From: Tyto alba
Lineage: Eukaryota; Chordata; Aves; Strigiformes; Tytonidae
Length of the DNA: 64,000 bases
Direction of reading: 5' to 3'
Assembly: GCF_018691265.1 (NCBI RefSeq)
Contig: NW_024881282.1
Span: 26,562,899-26,626,898 of the forward strand
Both the position numbers and the translations under genes were made by a program. This document shows, in pieces, positions 10,248 through 23,692 of this stretch. Below the pieces are notes generated by a model. The model had not been told where the DNA came from and searched no databases. It saw only the letters and a list, made by a program, of their open reading frames with translations. Positions within the stretch are counted from its first letter, which is position 1. Each line of letters begins with the position of its first letter.

Positions 10248-13200
10248 CTTCCTAATCTTATTCTAGCAGTTTCCTCACTATCATTCTGTGATTTTTCAGA
10301 AGACCCAGATGTGCTGTCGTTGCATGATTATGTTTCTTCTATCTTGTAAATAACTTTTTTAACCAATAACTTCTAACATTAAATATTGTATCTGCCTCTG
10401 GTGTACTGAGAAAGCTAGTCTTTACAGCTGGGGATGTATTGTGGATCCCTTAAGATTAGACTGGGCAAGCAGAACTCAAAATAATACTCTATGGGAAGGT
10501 ACTGATTTAACAACTGTTAAATCAAGGTCTGTTTTTTTTTGTTTTTTTTTTTTTTTCTGCAGTGAGTTAAGGATGTCTAAGAGGTAATTGGGTAATTAGA
10601 GAAAATTATTTAACTGTGCTCAGGACAGTTAAGCTGTTAATTCATGACTGAAGGGTGTCTGCCTTACCGGGAAATCTGGCTGTGTGGTTAGTCTGTGTAT
10701 ATACCTGGTTGTTGTCAGTTATACAAATGACTAGAATTAGTTCTGATCACTGAGGTTGGTACTTATTTTAGCCAGTGACCTTGAAGCAGCATGTGGAGCT
10801 GCTCTTAAGGATGAGAAACAAGCCAGCAGCATCAGTGATTGCTTTCTGGAATTAAGCTTTTTGTCTTGTAATTTTCCTCAGCACATGCTTCCCCAGAGCA
10901 AGATCATCTTCGTATACTGAAGAGTTGTTCAGATTCTGCTAGGCAGATGTGAACTGGAGGAGGTACAGACCCATCCCCTACCACTCAGATGTTCTAGGAG
11001 CCCTGTCAAGTTGAGTCTTATGAACTTTATTAGGTCCTCTTCTGGTTATAGTGGATGTATGTATTTTCCCACTGCATCAGACAATTAAGAGTCTCACTGA
11101 ATACTTATTTTTAGCTCTTGTCTCCTTCATAGCTCTTCTCTTCTATGGTAGGCTCAGACTTTATCTTGGATGCTGGTTCAGATTGCATCCACTTAATATA
11201 AAAAACCCACAAAGCTTTTCATGATGAGAAGCCCATAATGAACATCCCTGGCAACACATTTATGGAGGATGTGTGCTTTATCTGACGTTCCTGCAGAGAC
11301 ATAGAGAAACATTGGCTTAGAAAGCCTGTGTGATGAGTAGATAACATAGCCAGTCCCAGCTCTTCCGTGCCCTGCTTGGGGTTTGTCAGTGTGGATAGCA
11401 GCAGTGCAAATACTGAAGAGCGTTAGCACAGACAAACTTCCAGGACAGCATATAGAAAGATATTGAGCATATGACATGGTTAATCCTAAAGTACTAGCCT
11501 ACCCTCATCAAATTAACCTGTGTCTAAACTAAGCCAAGACAAGAAAGACCAGGCAGTCCTGGCCCTCGTCCTACCAAAGATGTTAAAATTATGGCTCCGT
11601 CCTGGAGTTTTGTATAGTGCTTGTCTAGCTAGGCTGTGCTGGTACTGAAAAATAATTGTGGGCAGAGCAAGGGCTGGTTCCTGGCCAAATGTCTGTCTCT
11701 GTTTGGCTTGTTTCCACGACGCTTAGGGCTAGCTCCTTTTTTAAAGCAGATTTGTCCTGGGGAGAGCTTGTTGGAGCAGGACAAAATAGTTAGTGTGAGC
11801 TAACAAGCTGTGTGGGTGTCTGTGTTCGGTGCTCATGCTTGCTGTCTGCCCCTCTTTTGTCTTAGCAGTGTGCCCAGAATGACCAAGTGTCCCTGTCACT
11901 AATACCAGTAAACAACTAGCTAAACCATAAGGGAGTCTTCAGTCCTTGTCTCTCAGATGTTCAGACCCTCTTTATTTGAACACAGAGGAGTGTTATTGGA
12001 GCCAAGTGCTGGAAGAACAGGCTCATGATAAAGCACTGATTTCTGGCAAGAAGTAGTTTTCTCCCTCCACCATCTGCAGCCAAGCTGCCTTTTCTGTTTG
12101 TTATTGTTCATGTTTTGATGTGTAAATAACTCAAAATTAGGAAAGAGACCCCTAGACCCCACAGTATTCAACAGATTAGGCATGTGGTACTAATCAGTGA
12201 GCTGCTTACAGCAGAATACTATAAACCTTATTCTTATTCAAGCAGAAACTGGAGTGTGACACCACATCAGAACAGAATCATCCTCCATTTGCTTCTTTTT
12301 GTCCCTCATAAGGAGGGTAGAAATATTGGGAAATTAATAAAATGGATGACAAAACAGACTGCAGATGAGCAGTAACAGCAGTGCTGTTCTCCCATGTGAT
12401 AATGGAGTGAGATGTTGAGGTGGCACAACTCAGTTCACTCCAAATCACATTTGCATAGCACATGTCTAGGAACAACATCCCTGTCCCAGAGCTGTGATGT
12501 ATGATCACCTCTATTTACTGAAGAGGCACATAAAAATATTCTGAGGTTTAGCCATATAAGAAATGACCTTGAGCTTTTTACTGTGTTAAACCGTAAGCAA
12601 AGAGCCAAATGATTTACAGTAAAAACAGTGATACTGTATTCTGGTGGTCTCCGAAAAATACAACCAGAAGAGGGCACCAGCGTCCTTGGTCGGTGGCTTG
12701 AGGGGAAAGTCAATCCCTTGGACTCATTTTTTACGTGGTTTGGGGTAGACGTGTGAGATCGCTGCAACAGTACAGTTATGTTCATCTAATTTTAAATTAA
12801 ATGTAACTAGGATTTAGTGAAGCTGCAATGTAAGGTTGTCAGTCGTGCTGTCTAGCTCTCACATGGTGCTCCAGGGATACTTGAAAATATACGCAACTTT
12901 GCAGAACATCTGTAGTCTTGTACTGTGAAGTTTGACCTTTTTGCACTAGTTTACCTAACACTTGCAGTTAGATCTCTTTCCTGCCTATACACACTAGGCT
13001 ATCTGATATTGATTTAAACTTAAAACCTGCTTCAGACAGGATGAAAATATGATAGAAGCTGTTAGTCTTCATGATGTACATATTCTGTTGGAGCAGGTCT
13101 GATGGAGGAGCATATCTTTATATTGCAGGTTAGGCAGATGAAGCTCTTGTAATATTACAGAGCTTGTATGGTTTGTGCAGGGAAGAGGGGAATTCCTGCC

Positions 13201-16159
13201 AGATAATTCAGCCCTGTTTGGAGGAAAGGGGAAAAAAAAAATAAAAATCAATGATAAGCAAGAGGAATACATTCTAACTTTAGTTATTGAAAAGGTCAGT
13301 ATTAATTCCTGTTTCAAGGTAATCTAGCTAAATGGAGAAAGGTTATATATGGCAATTATTGCCTAGTTTGTAGTGCTTAAGTGTAATTTTTTTTTCTTAG
13401 TCATGTTTTCCTTGTTCTATTCCCAACTTGAATTGAGTTTTACTTTCACAAGCTGCTCACTCATTCAAATCTATACTTTTTCTCTGTCTGCAGCTATTTC
13501 AAAATTGTATTTGCTTTCAGCTTTAGCCTCTAAACAGAAGGTAGGTGGTACACTGGTAGAGTCAGTGGAAAGCTGGTATCCAGAGCTGTCATCTGAGTGC
13601 TGCAGCAGTGATCTAACATTATTCCATGCAATACTTGTCAGTAAAGCATTTTTTGAGTCAAATGGAAATGTTTTTTTCCTTGGACAGTTATGTTGCTGAG
13701 CTATGACTGAGTCTAGGTTCCTTATTATTTTTGAGTTTTGTGGATATCTATACAGATGTATCTTAAGATAGTTGCTGGACCAGTTGTCATGTGTGCAGAG
13801 CATGAGCTGCCTGAGGCACTCCATGGACATTGGCTAAAGGGAAAAAATGCGTTGTTCTGGCTAACAGTAGCAGCTTTGGGAGGTGCTGCTGTCTCTGAGT
13901 AAAAGAGGCATGGGGGAGAGCAGAACATGTTCACATCATACATGCATCTCTTCAGTAGACACTTGAGCACCTGTGAACAAATGCAATTTTCCGCATATGC
14001 CTGTGCATCTGCTAGCTGAACATTGTACTCCTTCTGTCTTTTCTCTCATCGTTCAGTGATTGCTCACAACTTTCAAATGATGCGGAATGAGGATGTGGCT
14101 CTGCAGAGGTTTGTTTGCCAGGATGATAACACTGTGCAGGGCTCCTGGCCCAGAGCCAGCAAATAATAAATCTCCCATCATGCTGGACTGACACACTGTG
14201 CTCTGTTCAGCACTACCCATTTTAAAAAGCATCTCCCTGCACCGAGTCTTAAACATGAAGTTGTCTCCTAATCTCTTTTAACTAGTTATCCTGTATCGCC
14301 TGGTGAAAAGACAAGCCCAGCAGGGAGTAAACAGGCTCTGATGGCTCTATTTTTCCAGCAAGTAATCAGGGCAGAAAACTCTGCTGCAGTTTGCCAGATC
14401 ATGCCTCACAACACTGTACTTTCTGTAAATAGCTGCTTGTCTTAGTGCATGAACACTAGGCCATCATAATACTCACAGCCAACCAGTGCTGATGCTCCCA
14501 GACCACTGAGCTGGGTGGTACGTAAGGGATGTACGAGTAGGTTCTGCTGTTTAATACCATTCTCCGAGCCAATTCAGAGGTTACTGTCTGGGAACTGCTG
14601 ATCTCTGTAACTTCCACTTGTGTTAAAACAAATGCTGACTGGACTTAAACAGGGAAAATCCTTTATTTTATTATCAGATGAAATCTCCAGAACCTTTCAT
14701 AGCTATCTTGTAAAGAGAAAAGGACTTTTTTCAAAACAAAAAACACTGACCAAACTTAGATTCACTAATCTAATTACCAAGAAGACTACCTTGCCAATAT
14801 TGTATCAATACTGTACCAAATTGTCTCTAGCAGAACACAATATTAATTAAATAGTTGCTGTTTCTTCCAGCTAGAGGAGAGAAACTTGTAGATGCTTTGG
14901 GATGGGAAAATCCTTCACAAGTGGTTGGTAAATGTCTGAAAACATAATATTTTATAATCTTTGGGGCTTTTTCCTTGTATGGTGTGACATGAGTGATCAC
15001 TTCAAGGATACTCAAAGAAATTTTGGAAATTTCTTTGTGCTAATTAATATTAAAGATACTGAGAAATTCAAGAGTAACATTAAGTGTAACTGTCTAAAAT
15101 TCAATGTAACGTTAAAGCTAAAAAAAAAAAGCTTATTACAGTAATGAATCTATTTGCCCTTGTTCTATAAGTGACTTTGCTAAAGGATTAAAGGCTATCA
15201 CTGGATTTTTTGTTTACTACCCTTCTTGAGTGCCACTCTCTTGAGCTAAATCGCACACTGTCTTCAAATGGGGCCTATATTTCACCTGGCATATGAATGG
15301 CTCAAAATCATCAGCTTCTTGCCTTTTTCTAGAAACATGGTAAGGCTATTATAAATACTGCACCCAATAGTAAATGTTATAGAAATATTCAATATTGTGT
15401 AGCTAGCCAATGATTACAGTATTGTCTAGAGAGAGTTGATTCTATATCAGCTCTTGAAATGTTAATCATAGTTTTTTTACCCCCTGGTCAGAGTTTAATA
15501 TAGGAACATACTTTACAAATATTATGACTATCTCTGCTCTGCATCCAGATGCTATTGATGTTGACAATTTCTGAAAACTCATCAACAAAAGAGGTGCTGA
15601 CCTAGGACTCTACATTGTTTGGTAAAAGGCTTGGCTCCTTGCATCCTTCTCTAAGGAAACTTCTATATGTCACTGTAGAAAGCCAAGCAAATACCCGAAG
15701 CCTCCAGTGCTCACCAGTAAGCACTTGAAGCAAAATGAGTGGGTAGTCTCATTGTGGCTGATCCCATCATGCAGGGACTGAACAGGAGTATGGTTTCCTC
15801 TTGTTCGGAGAGCCCCTAACATGATCTTTCCTTTGCTTAATTCATTAGGACTCATCTGTATTCATTCTGTTTTTAATAAATGCTTTGTAGGATACTGCTG
15901 AACAAAGTGTTTTTCACTTGTTTCACCAGTGGTTCTGCTTTCTGGACCTTTTAAGTTACACTGTATATGAATGGTCTCACATCGTATTTCACCTATAGAA
16001 GAAACCTATATATATAATTTGAAACAAGTGGTATGTTAGGATAGCTGTGGGTAACGGTTAACTAGGAGGCCTGTTGTAGTTCAGGCTTTGGCAACAAAAA
16101 GTGACTGGGTTTTTTGCTCATTATAGAGTCAGAGTGTATAGAGGCCTTAACTGACATTT
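10248..16159. other. Intergenic, no gene seen
   Basis: Nearly 6 kb with no recognisable exon, RNA gene or transposon. The longest open frames (about 105-120 codons, around 12.4-12.8 and 13.4-13.8 kb) overlap one another on opposite strands and have no recognisable motif, so they look like chance. A T-rich run with a single G interruption lies at 10532-10556. Very old repeats below my detection are likely. Confidence 0.55.
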
Positions 16160-16460
16160 CTGTACAGATGCATAGATTTTTAAGGTCAAAAGAGATTATC
16201 AGACCTTCTGATGCCTTTTATACCTGTTTAACCATTTTTGATTGCTGCTAAATCACCCTTGATGCTGGAACTTCTCTAATTTTAACCTCTACATATCTAC
16301 TCTGATTTTAAGTCATTTAGTTTTTCCTTTTCTCAACTACCTTAAAGAGCCTTTCTCTAACTGCATTTTTCTTCCCATGTGAGAATTCAACAATGATTAA
16401 GTTACCCTATGGTTTTTCTCTTGTAAACAAAATGGACTGAGGTTTCTATGCTTTTTATGG
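16160..16460 (-). mobile_element. Ancient CR1-like LINE fragment, 3' region
   Basis: Read on the plus strand, this opens with a 'catagatttttaaggtcaa' block and later has blocks on 'cctttctct' and 'aagttaccctatggtttttc'. These follow, in order, the reverse complement of the older CR1 type that I know best from turtles and other reptiles. It is heavily diverged, with small indels and no open frame. Edges are approximate. The assignment rests on block order rather than a full alignment. Confidence 0.6.
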
Positions 16461-17169
16461 TAATAAATTATTTCTAGCTCTTGTGTGTTTATAGCACTCC
16501 TTTCCAGTTACTGAATATCCTGTTAAAACGGGCATCAGAGGATGGGATGCGGCTCTCATCGTGCTCTCATGAATGCAGTAGATGTAAGCTGCAGGACTGC
16601 AAGGCCCCCAGTCCCCGAGGAAAGTAACGTTATAATGAGTATTGAGAGTAAACACTGGCAGCTACACACTGCTGAAGATCTAACTCTTGCTGAAGTCTGC
16701 TTACAATGAAAGCTGATTCACCAATCTTTTTCCCAGTACATACAAATGAAAGGCAGTTGATCTGCCTACTGGCAAGTTATCAAAGCTGTGAGTTAGGCAG
16801 GAGTTGGCCAGATATCTTCTACACTGAGAAGCACTACTAATATATACTAATTGTAATTATTATGCCAGTATTAAATATCACCATCAGTTTTTTATCTGAA
16901 GTCAGTGCCACTGAAGGACTTCAAGCTCTTCAAGGTACTGCTTTAAATTTCAGAGGTGATGGCATGGCATTTGGTCCCTGTTTTGTTTCCAGTAACGCTC
17001 ACCTCTGGTGCTTGGGTGATCAAACATGGTTGGGACTTCTTAACTCTTCTTTAAGTGTAGTGGAAGCAAATAATTAAGGTAGAGGAGGATAAACAGTTCA
17101 TGTAGGTAGAAGCCTGAAGGGGGCAGGCAACTTAGTGGTGAAGGAGGTGTGGAATGGTGTCTTTCCTGG
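16461..17169. other. Intergenic, no gene seen
   Basis: Sequence between an ancient CR1 fragment and a decayed LTR. No exon or RNA gene is recognisable. The last 100-150 bases may belong to the LTR, whose left edge is unclear. Confidence 0.5.
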
Positions 17170-17815
17170 CAGGGTTGTGTTGAGGCCTTGCATCTGTCTG
17201 TGTGGGCTGGGGGGTGGAGGGCCTGCAGTGGAAGAGGATGGAGTTCGGGATCGTTTAATTGCATGGGTGTAGTGGGTGTCTGTGGTGAGGCGTTGGCAGT
17301 GGAGGGGCTACAGGGCGGCCTCTGTGCGGGGGGTCCGGGGCTGCCCTGAGCTGGACACAGCCAGCTCCAATGGACCCAGTGCAGGGCACGGCTGGGCCCC
17401 TCAGCCAAGATGGCGGTGCCTCTGGGAAAGCGTATTGAGGAAAGGGCAGAAAGCACCAGGCAGGAAGAAGCTGAGGGTGGACCAGGGTTGGAGGAAGAGG
17501 AGGTGGTCTGTGGCCCCAGATCAGATATCCTCTGCAGCCCGTGGAGAGGATCCACACCGGAGCAGGAGGAAGCGTTAGGAAGATAGAATGGCAGAGGGGA
17601 GCCATTACAGACTGGCTGCGGCCTCCTGTATTGCTCAGAGTGGGGAGAGGAGTCTGGAGTGAAGCTGAGACTGGGGAAGCGGGGAGGAAAGGTGTTTTAA
17701 AGTTTGCCTCTGTTTCCCACTGACAATATTGGTAGTTAATTTATCACCAATTAAAATAAATATTTAATTTTCTTTAATGCAAGCCTGTTTTACCCATGAT
17801 TGATAAAGAAGGGTT
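17170..17815 (+). mobile_element. Decayed ERVL-like solo LTR, plus orientation
   Basis: This GC-rich block is related to the LTR at 30240-31309 but lies in the opposite orientation. Shared blocks in order are CCTCTG....CGTATT.AG.AAGGG (17419-17445, corresponding to the TATA region), a CCGGAGCAG unit, GGGAGAGGAGTCTGGAG...GAGCTGAG-like sequence, GGAAAGGTGTTTTAAAG, an AATAAA at 17755-17760 and a CTGTTTTACCCATG end. The TATA-like motif has decayed (TATTGAGG instead of TATTTAAG). The left edge is uncertain and the right end is truncated where a CR1 fragment begins. The open frames of 100-171 codons here reflect GC richness and are not genes. Confidence 0.8.
17755..17760 (+). terminator. Polyadenylation signal of the decayed LTR
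   Basis: AATAAA sits in the same relative place as the minus-strand AATAAA of the 30.2-kb LTR, just before the CTGTTTTACCCATG-like end of the element. Confidence 0.55.
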
Positions 17816-18145
17816 TGTTTAGCCTGGAGAAGAGGTGGCTAAGGAAAACTTAATTGTTTTCAACTGCATCAAGGAAGCTTGTTAGAAAGCCAGAATGGGA
17901 TTTCTCTGAGGGGCATAGCTGAGGCCAGGAGTCAGCACCTGCACCTTGTAGCAAGGGAGGCTCTGTCTGCACATGGGGAAAAATACTTCACAATGAGATT
18001 AGTTAAGTACTGGTGCAGGTTGCCCGGAGATGTGGTGGGACCTCCATCCTTGGAGGTGTTCAGAAGTCAATAGAACAAGCCTGGAGCACCCGCTCTGGCT
18101 GTGAAGTTAGCTCTGCTCTGGGCTGGTGGCCTCCAGAGGGGTGGT
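17816..18145 (+). mobile_element. CR1 LINE fragment, C-terminal coding part and 3' end
   Basis: The plus strand opens with TTTAGCCTGGAGAAGAGG, the usual CR1 'SLEKRRL' block, and later encodes GEKYFTMRLVKYWCRLPGDVV and PPSLEVFRSQ, a variant of the CR1 C-terminus. It is interrupted by stops and small indels. It abuts the end of the LTR at 17815 with no gap, so one insertion or a deletion probably truncated the other. It has no ATTCTATGATT-type tail, so it belongs to an older subfamily or has lost its end. Confidence 0.75.
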
Positions 18146-18386
18146 CTAACCTGTGTTCTTCTGCTGTCCCACAGGGTGCACTGATGGGGTAGGGAAATGT
18201 AATTATAAAAGAGCTGGCTTTGCCCTATGTTCCAATTCAACATGGACAACTAAACGTTAATTATGATGACAGTGAAGGATGACAAGAGCAACGTTATATA
18301 AAAAGGGGTACAGTAGGTTCCTGATCACCTGAGCAACAGAGTCTTCACCTTTTTGTATGTTACTATGTGAAGTAGTTTTAATGTAG

Positions 18387-18426
18387 ATATATATATATAA
18401 ATATATATATACATATACATACACAT
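18387..18426. repeat. AT dinucleotide microsatellite
   Basis: An interrupted (AT)n tract that grades into (AC/AT)n over about 40 bases. Confidence 0.9.
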
Positions 18427-21372
18427 AGAGGAAAAATGGGGAAGGATTGTATCCAGGCTGCCTATGGTCAGTGCCTGACCTGAACACTGTGATATCTAAG
18501 GCTGAGAAAATGCTGGTAGTTTTGGGCAACTGTTTCTGAGACCTGGAAGAAAGGAGCTATAGTCAGCGAGAAGGAGTCCAAGTGCAAGTTATTCCCCAAC
18601 AGTAAGCAATCTTCACGGTGTTGAACCTTAGGACGCATCATACTGCTTGGGATACATTCCGCAGAGCCCAGGTCAGTACAGGCATCAAACAACAATTGCC
18701 TTGGTGTAGTTTTGAATTGCAGGTATGTTGCTTTGCTGCCATACATGCCACAAGTATATAGTTCTAATTAATTGTGTATCATACATGTCAGTAATATTTT
18801 TGTTTCATCAATGCTTATCAAAGCCATGAGAATGAAAATATTGCCTTCTACTTTAGGAATAATCTGCTTATCTTTTTTTGCAATCAACTTTATTTGACAT
18901 ATGTGTCTCCTGCATTATGGTAGCCTGATCGTCAGAAGTTTAAAGTGAGAGATAGGAAATTTATTTTTAATGATGAAACTCTCTGTAGCTGTGGTATGTA
19001 GAGGGGTTTTTGTATTTTTCCTCCCTTTGTGTGCAGCTGTGCACACAGCCTCTGACTGGTTTGAACATGTACTTGGTCATCTGTGTGCTGACACCCTCTG
19101 TTAATTTTGAGATGCTGCACAGAGCTTCAATGTGTGATTCGCCACCTGTGGCCCTCAGTTCTGTCACAGTCACCTCTGTCATAATTGATGGCAGAAATGT
19201 CATACCAGTTTTCATAACTGTTTTCATGCCCATTTGATCCATTGTGCCATCTGCTACTATGATGAACAAAAAAGTTATTAGGTAACTTTGACCTTTGTAC
19301 TCTAGAAGATGAAATAAAGCCAACTCACTCCATGGCATCCAGTAACTATTTATTAGAAACAATTTTGGGCTAAAGCTGAACTTTGATGTTGGGTATGAAA
19401 GGCTCCAGTTGACTGACCCAGGCCATGGAGAAAGTTTTCAGGAGTGCATGAATGATCTAGAAGCCTGGGTGGTCTTCAATTTAAGAGACTTAAGCTCCTG
19501 AATCGTTTAGATATATAAAAAAAGAATCAGTGGTAATGTTTGACCAGGGTTCACTGTACAGCTTGTTCTCATTTTGAAATGCACTAAAAAGTATATTAAC
19601 TAATTCACTCGCCTCTAATTGATACTAACTGATTGCACTGTTAGTGTGGTGATAAGTTATTGTAAACTGCGGCAATGTTTCTTTCATGCTATTTAGGGAA
19701 AATCTCATTAGTATTGCAGAAGCTGAAGCGTTCTAAGGTCCCAAGAGCAGAGATGTGGCAGTCTGGAACCTCAGTGAAGGTTTGGGATTTTCAAAGTAAT
19801 GCCAGACTCCATTGTTAACATCTTCTAAGGCAGACTCATACTATAAATTTTTTGGTCATCAAACAGTTCACTAAACGTTGTGCCATTGATCTTGATTATG
19901 GCAGCAACTTAAAACAGTTTTTATGTTTTGAAATTACTATATAAACACATTTACTCAAACTTCCACGAGACCCAGGCCTGTAGAAAAGTCTCAGCAGTAA
20001 CCTAACAAGAAACATCTATTCTGTTCACTCTAGGGTCGGCAGTTCTGCATATTTACATATTGTCTCTACATTAATAATTCCAGTTATAACTGATTTCCAG
20101 TTCTGTAAAAGAGTGAATATTGCAATAGATATGTTGAACACATCAACAGCTGCAGTGTTTATAATCTTTTGCTCTTTCGTGTGTTTTATGGGAAATGGCT
20201 TCAAGTCCATGTTGGTATTCCATAAGTGGAGTAGTTTCATTTTTCCAGAGATTTTGCAGTTGTTTTGCAAAATGCCACATTTATAACCTCCTAGAAACAG
20301 ATGTAGTGTTTACTGACTAAGAGGAGCTTAAGGGTTACTTTTCAAACTGCCTTGAGGCAGAAAAGTAGTGTGGGGTTTTCAAAGGCACTCAGTTCATCTA
20401 ATCTTTATTCCTGTTGAAGTAGGTGGGAGTGTCAGAACTCCAAGGTCTGCTCAAAGGAATGATGTGAAGCTTTTTACAGTAAGTTTAGCTTCATTTTTTT
20501 ACAGTTTCTCTGTCTACAAAAATGAAGGCAGTAATAATCCATCACAGCCATGTCAGTTAATATCTAGTAAGAACAAAAAAACCTGTTAAAACTTCATATA
20601 GCAGGAAAAATTGTGTACTGGTAACTCAGATTTTTCTCATTTGGTGTTAGAACAATCTAAGTTTGCCTCCCTTCTGCAAAAACAGAAATGGAGATCAGAG
20701 TAACTGGGCAGACATCTGGGACTGGTGACATCTTGTCAGAGAACAAAGGCAACTAGTAACATGTGATGGATGAGGTGCCAGAGATAAGTTGTTGTTTGGA
20801 GCTTGCCAAAAGTGAAGGATTTAAGGAGATAAAAGGGGTGAATATGGGGAGGATGAGTCTGACTCTTGGTAAATAAACTGTGTAATCTTCCCTTTTTCTC
20901 TCCACAAGTCTTTACCCATGCGCATTAGAACATTCAAAACTACTTACACAATCAGGAGAAGAATCAAGAGGTGAAAAAAAAAGAAAAAAAAAAAACAAAC
21001 AGAAATAAAATAAAACTCTCCAAATCTTTTGGGCTTGATGTCAGCTCTACCAGGGGTAAGGCTTTTTCTGAGGAAGAAGGGAGGGAGAAAAGACTTTGTT
21101 TCCAGCCTGTCTTACAGGACTGTTGCCCTGGGGCATCTCTGGATAAAAGCTGTGGGACAGAGTCACCTGCTGGTGGTAGTTTACATGCTCATGGAGAATT
21201 CAATTGTGTCCCTACTAGGGCAGGTTAAGCCTCTTCAGTTTTACATGGTAATTGTGACAAATCGGAGCCCAGCAGCTCTGCTCTTTTCCTTTGAAAATCA
21301 GACTTTCTGTGCAGGTGGTTGATAAATGGAAGTCCTGAAGCTAAAAATGTCCACCTTCTGCTCTTCCATACC

Positions 21373-21392
21373 TTTTTTTTTTTTTTTTTTTT
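21373..21392. repeat. Poly-T run (20)
   Basis: An uninterrupted run of 20 T. No SINE or processed pseudogene body was recognised next to it. Confidence 0.9.
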
Positions 21393-22179
21393 AACCTATA
21401 AAGTTAAATCTGTTTCAGCATAGCTTTCTAAAGATATTCTGGGGCTTCTTCATGGGCAATTAACAGGTGTAAAATTGTATATGATATAAGAAAACAATCT
21501 ATCTGTAGTAAGAGTATGAACATGGGTACCCAAAGGAAAGAAAAACCTGTTTACCCACCACTGAGGCTGGGAAGGCAGAAGTGTTAAGTGCCTTTTCTGT
21601 TTTAACTTCCACTCTTTGGTGGTTGTAGCTGAACTGTTAACTATTGTTAGTGGCAATAAAGTAAATCCAGCTGTAGTAGATGTAATATTGAAAGACTGAG
21701 TCATTAGCAATCCCCTCCTAGAACTGGAGGGGAAATATTTCCGAAGACTGTAAAAGGCAAATTTAGGGTTTCTTGTGAGGGGGGGGGAAAGAAAAAGGAG
21801 CTAGTAGGAAGTTACAGATTACTTGGCTTCATTTTTGAACCAGAAGTAAAACAGAGAGAATGTTAGTTATCAAAATAATTTATAATGACCTAGACAATAA
21901 CTAAGGTGAAAGATATCCAACATTGTTAAATATGAGTTAATCATATATCAGCCTAATGCCCTCCTAAGATGGGTGTTGTAAGGGAAAAATAAATATGTCA
22001 TTTTTTTCTTGATTTTTAGTAAGTCTTTTGTCTGTGATGACACATAAAATCCAGGGGAAACCTGGATTTGATGAAACTGAATGGAGTTATGTGATTGGTA
22101 GGGAATTGTACTCGAATGGTAGTTGGCTCTAGCTAGTTATCCAAATGGAAAAATGAAAAATCCAAATGAAAAATCATTT

Positions 22180-22640
22180 TCATTAATGACCTAGATCAAG
22201 TAGAGAGCATGCTCATAAAAGTGCAGGTGGTGCTAAGGTCAGAAAGGATGCAGTCCTGCCAAGGTGAAGTGGTCTGAGCAGAGGATGCCATTCTGCAAGG
22301 ACAAATGTATGTTTGCATGGAGGCAGGAGCAGGAAAGCTGAGGAATACGGCGTGGGGACTGATTGCTGTGGGAGGGCCGTGTTTCAGACAGGACTCAGCC
22401 ATGTCAGGTCCCTGTTAACAGGAACATGGTGAGGCGGGTGTAAATGCAGTCCTTGCATGCTTCCCAGAGCAGTAAGGGAGGCTCTGAAAGGGTCTGGGAG
22501 CTGCTCACCATGCACAGCTACTGCAAGAGGCCTGGCTTTGCTCACCTTAGAGAAGGGAAGGCAGAGGGGTTACGTAATTATGGTCTTCGAATATAGGTAA
22601 AGGAGGGAATAAATCAAAGGGGTAACAAGGAGTAATAGGC
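22180..22640 (+). mobile_element. Heavily decayed CR1-like LINE, reverse-transcriptase to C-terminal part
   Basis: Near 22180 the plus strand reads ATTAATGACCTAGATCAAG, resembling the 'INDLD' block that precedes the reverse-transcriptase ADD motif in CR1. Near 22540-22610 there is a remnant of the '[11 protein letters not shown]...YLKGG' block. The distance between them is about right for CR1 with deletions. Reading frames are broken many times, and no catalytic motif survives. Edges and family are uncertain. Confidence 0.45.
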
Positions 22641-23636
22641 TTACATTACAGTGATGGAGGTTTCAGTTATATCTCAAGGAAAGAGCTATGTAGCAAGACA
22701 GGTGAGCATGGAACTTGGTCATCTCAGTGGTATTGCTTATGGAGGTTTTTAAGGGCAAATCAGGCAGGTAAGTATCTACTGAGAGCAATACATGTATGGG
22801 TGCTGCTGCCTCAGGAATGGGAAGGGCAAGATAACTGCATGAGGAGATACTCCTAACAGAGTAATACAATTTTTATGAAATGACTATAGAACTGGTAGGG
22901 CAGAACTCATATATAACACTATGTTCTCATCACATTTTCCCAGGCTGTGAGTGAAAATATGGCTCTTTACCTACCACTTCTGCCAAATCAGGATCTAGCT
23001 TGAGGGCTTGCTGACTGTCTAGTCGATTGTTTTTGCTCATGCTGGCACTTGTTAAAACATGGTTTGGAAATGCTGCTGATGCTAGAGAAGAGAATAAAAG
23101 CCAGCTCACGCTCTCATGGCGCTGTGGACTCAGCACTGTTCTGTGTATTCATGCTGCCTTTGATGCAGTTGCAAATAGCCCTAAGCAACAGAATGGCTAC
23201 ATAGCTAAAATGAATATTAGCCATAGGGACTTGACCCTGCCGTACTTGTACACCAATTACTCCGAATTAAATAAAATAATATTAATAATTAAATTGTGGT
23301 GGGTAAATATGGTCATCTGACAGAAGTTCTGTCTTAATGCTTATGGAGATCAGTTGTATAAAGTGGAAACTAAAATGCTGACATGAAATAGTTGTGCAAA
23401 AGGGCAGGTGGTTTGTTTCTGTGCACTCTTTGGGGGAAGAATGCGAGATATCCTTCAATAAACCTAACTGCGTAGCACCTGGTGCTTTGCCTTTCTGTGC
23501 TAGCAGCATAACTTCTATCTCCCAGGTTTTTGACACATGAAATGTCCAAAGGCATCTCAGATGCACTTTCTAGGAAGAATCAATGGAGCACATTGTTTAA
23601 ATTAACATACCACCTCCCACCTCTGTTTTTCCCATA
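22641..23636. other. Intergenic, no gene seen
   Basis: Roughly 1 kb between CR1 fragments. Short open frames only, none with recognisable motifs. Confidence 0.5.
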
Positions 23637-23692
23637 GGGTTGGACTTGATGATCTTAAAGGTCTTTTCCAACCTAAATGATTTTATAATTCT
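23637..23692 (+). mobile_element. CR1 3'-end tail only
   Basis: The plus strand carries GGTTGGACTTGATGATCTTA followed by AAGGTCTTTTCCAACCTAAA and an ATGATTTTATAATTCT tail, the standard avian CR1 3' end. It is only about 56 bases long, an extreme 5' truncation. The sequence is close to the common form, so this copy is younger than the ancient CR1 pieces nearby. Confidence 0.93.

Larger units (their letters stand above)
18146..22179. other. Intergenic, no gene seen
   Basis: About 4 kb without a recognisable gene. It contains an AT dinucleotide tract at 18387-18426, an A-rich tract at 20973-21010 and a run of 20 T at 21373-21392. The longest open frame (131 codons on the minus strand near 19.2 kb) has no family resemblance and overlaps an opposite-strand frame. 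Confidence 0.5.

Noticed and set aside
12435..13970. Group of 80-120-codon open frames
   Set aside because: They overlap on opposite strands, show no motif and have no convincing splice context.
17040..17605. Overlapping open frames of 100-171 codons on both strands
   Set aside because: They fall in a GC-rich decayed LTR where stop codons are rare; several overlap on opposite strands and none resembles a known protein.
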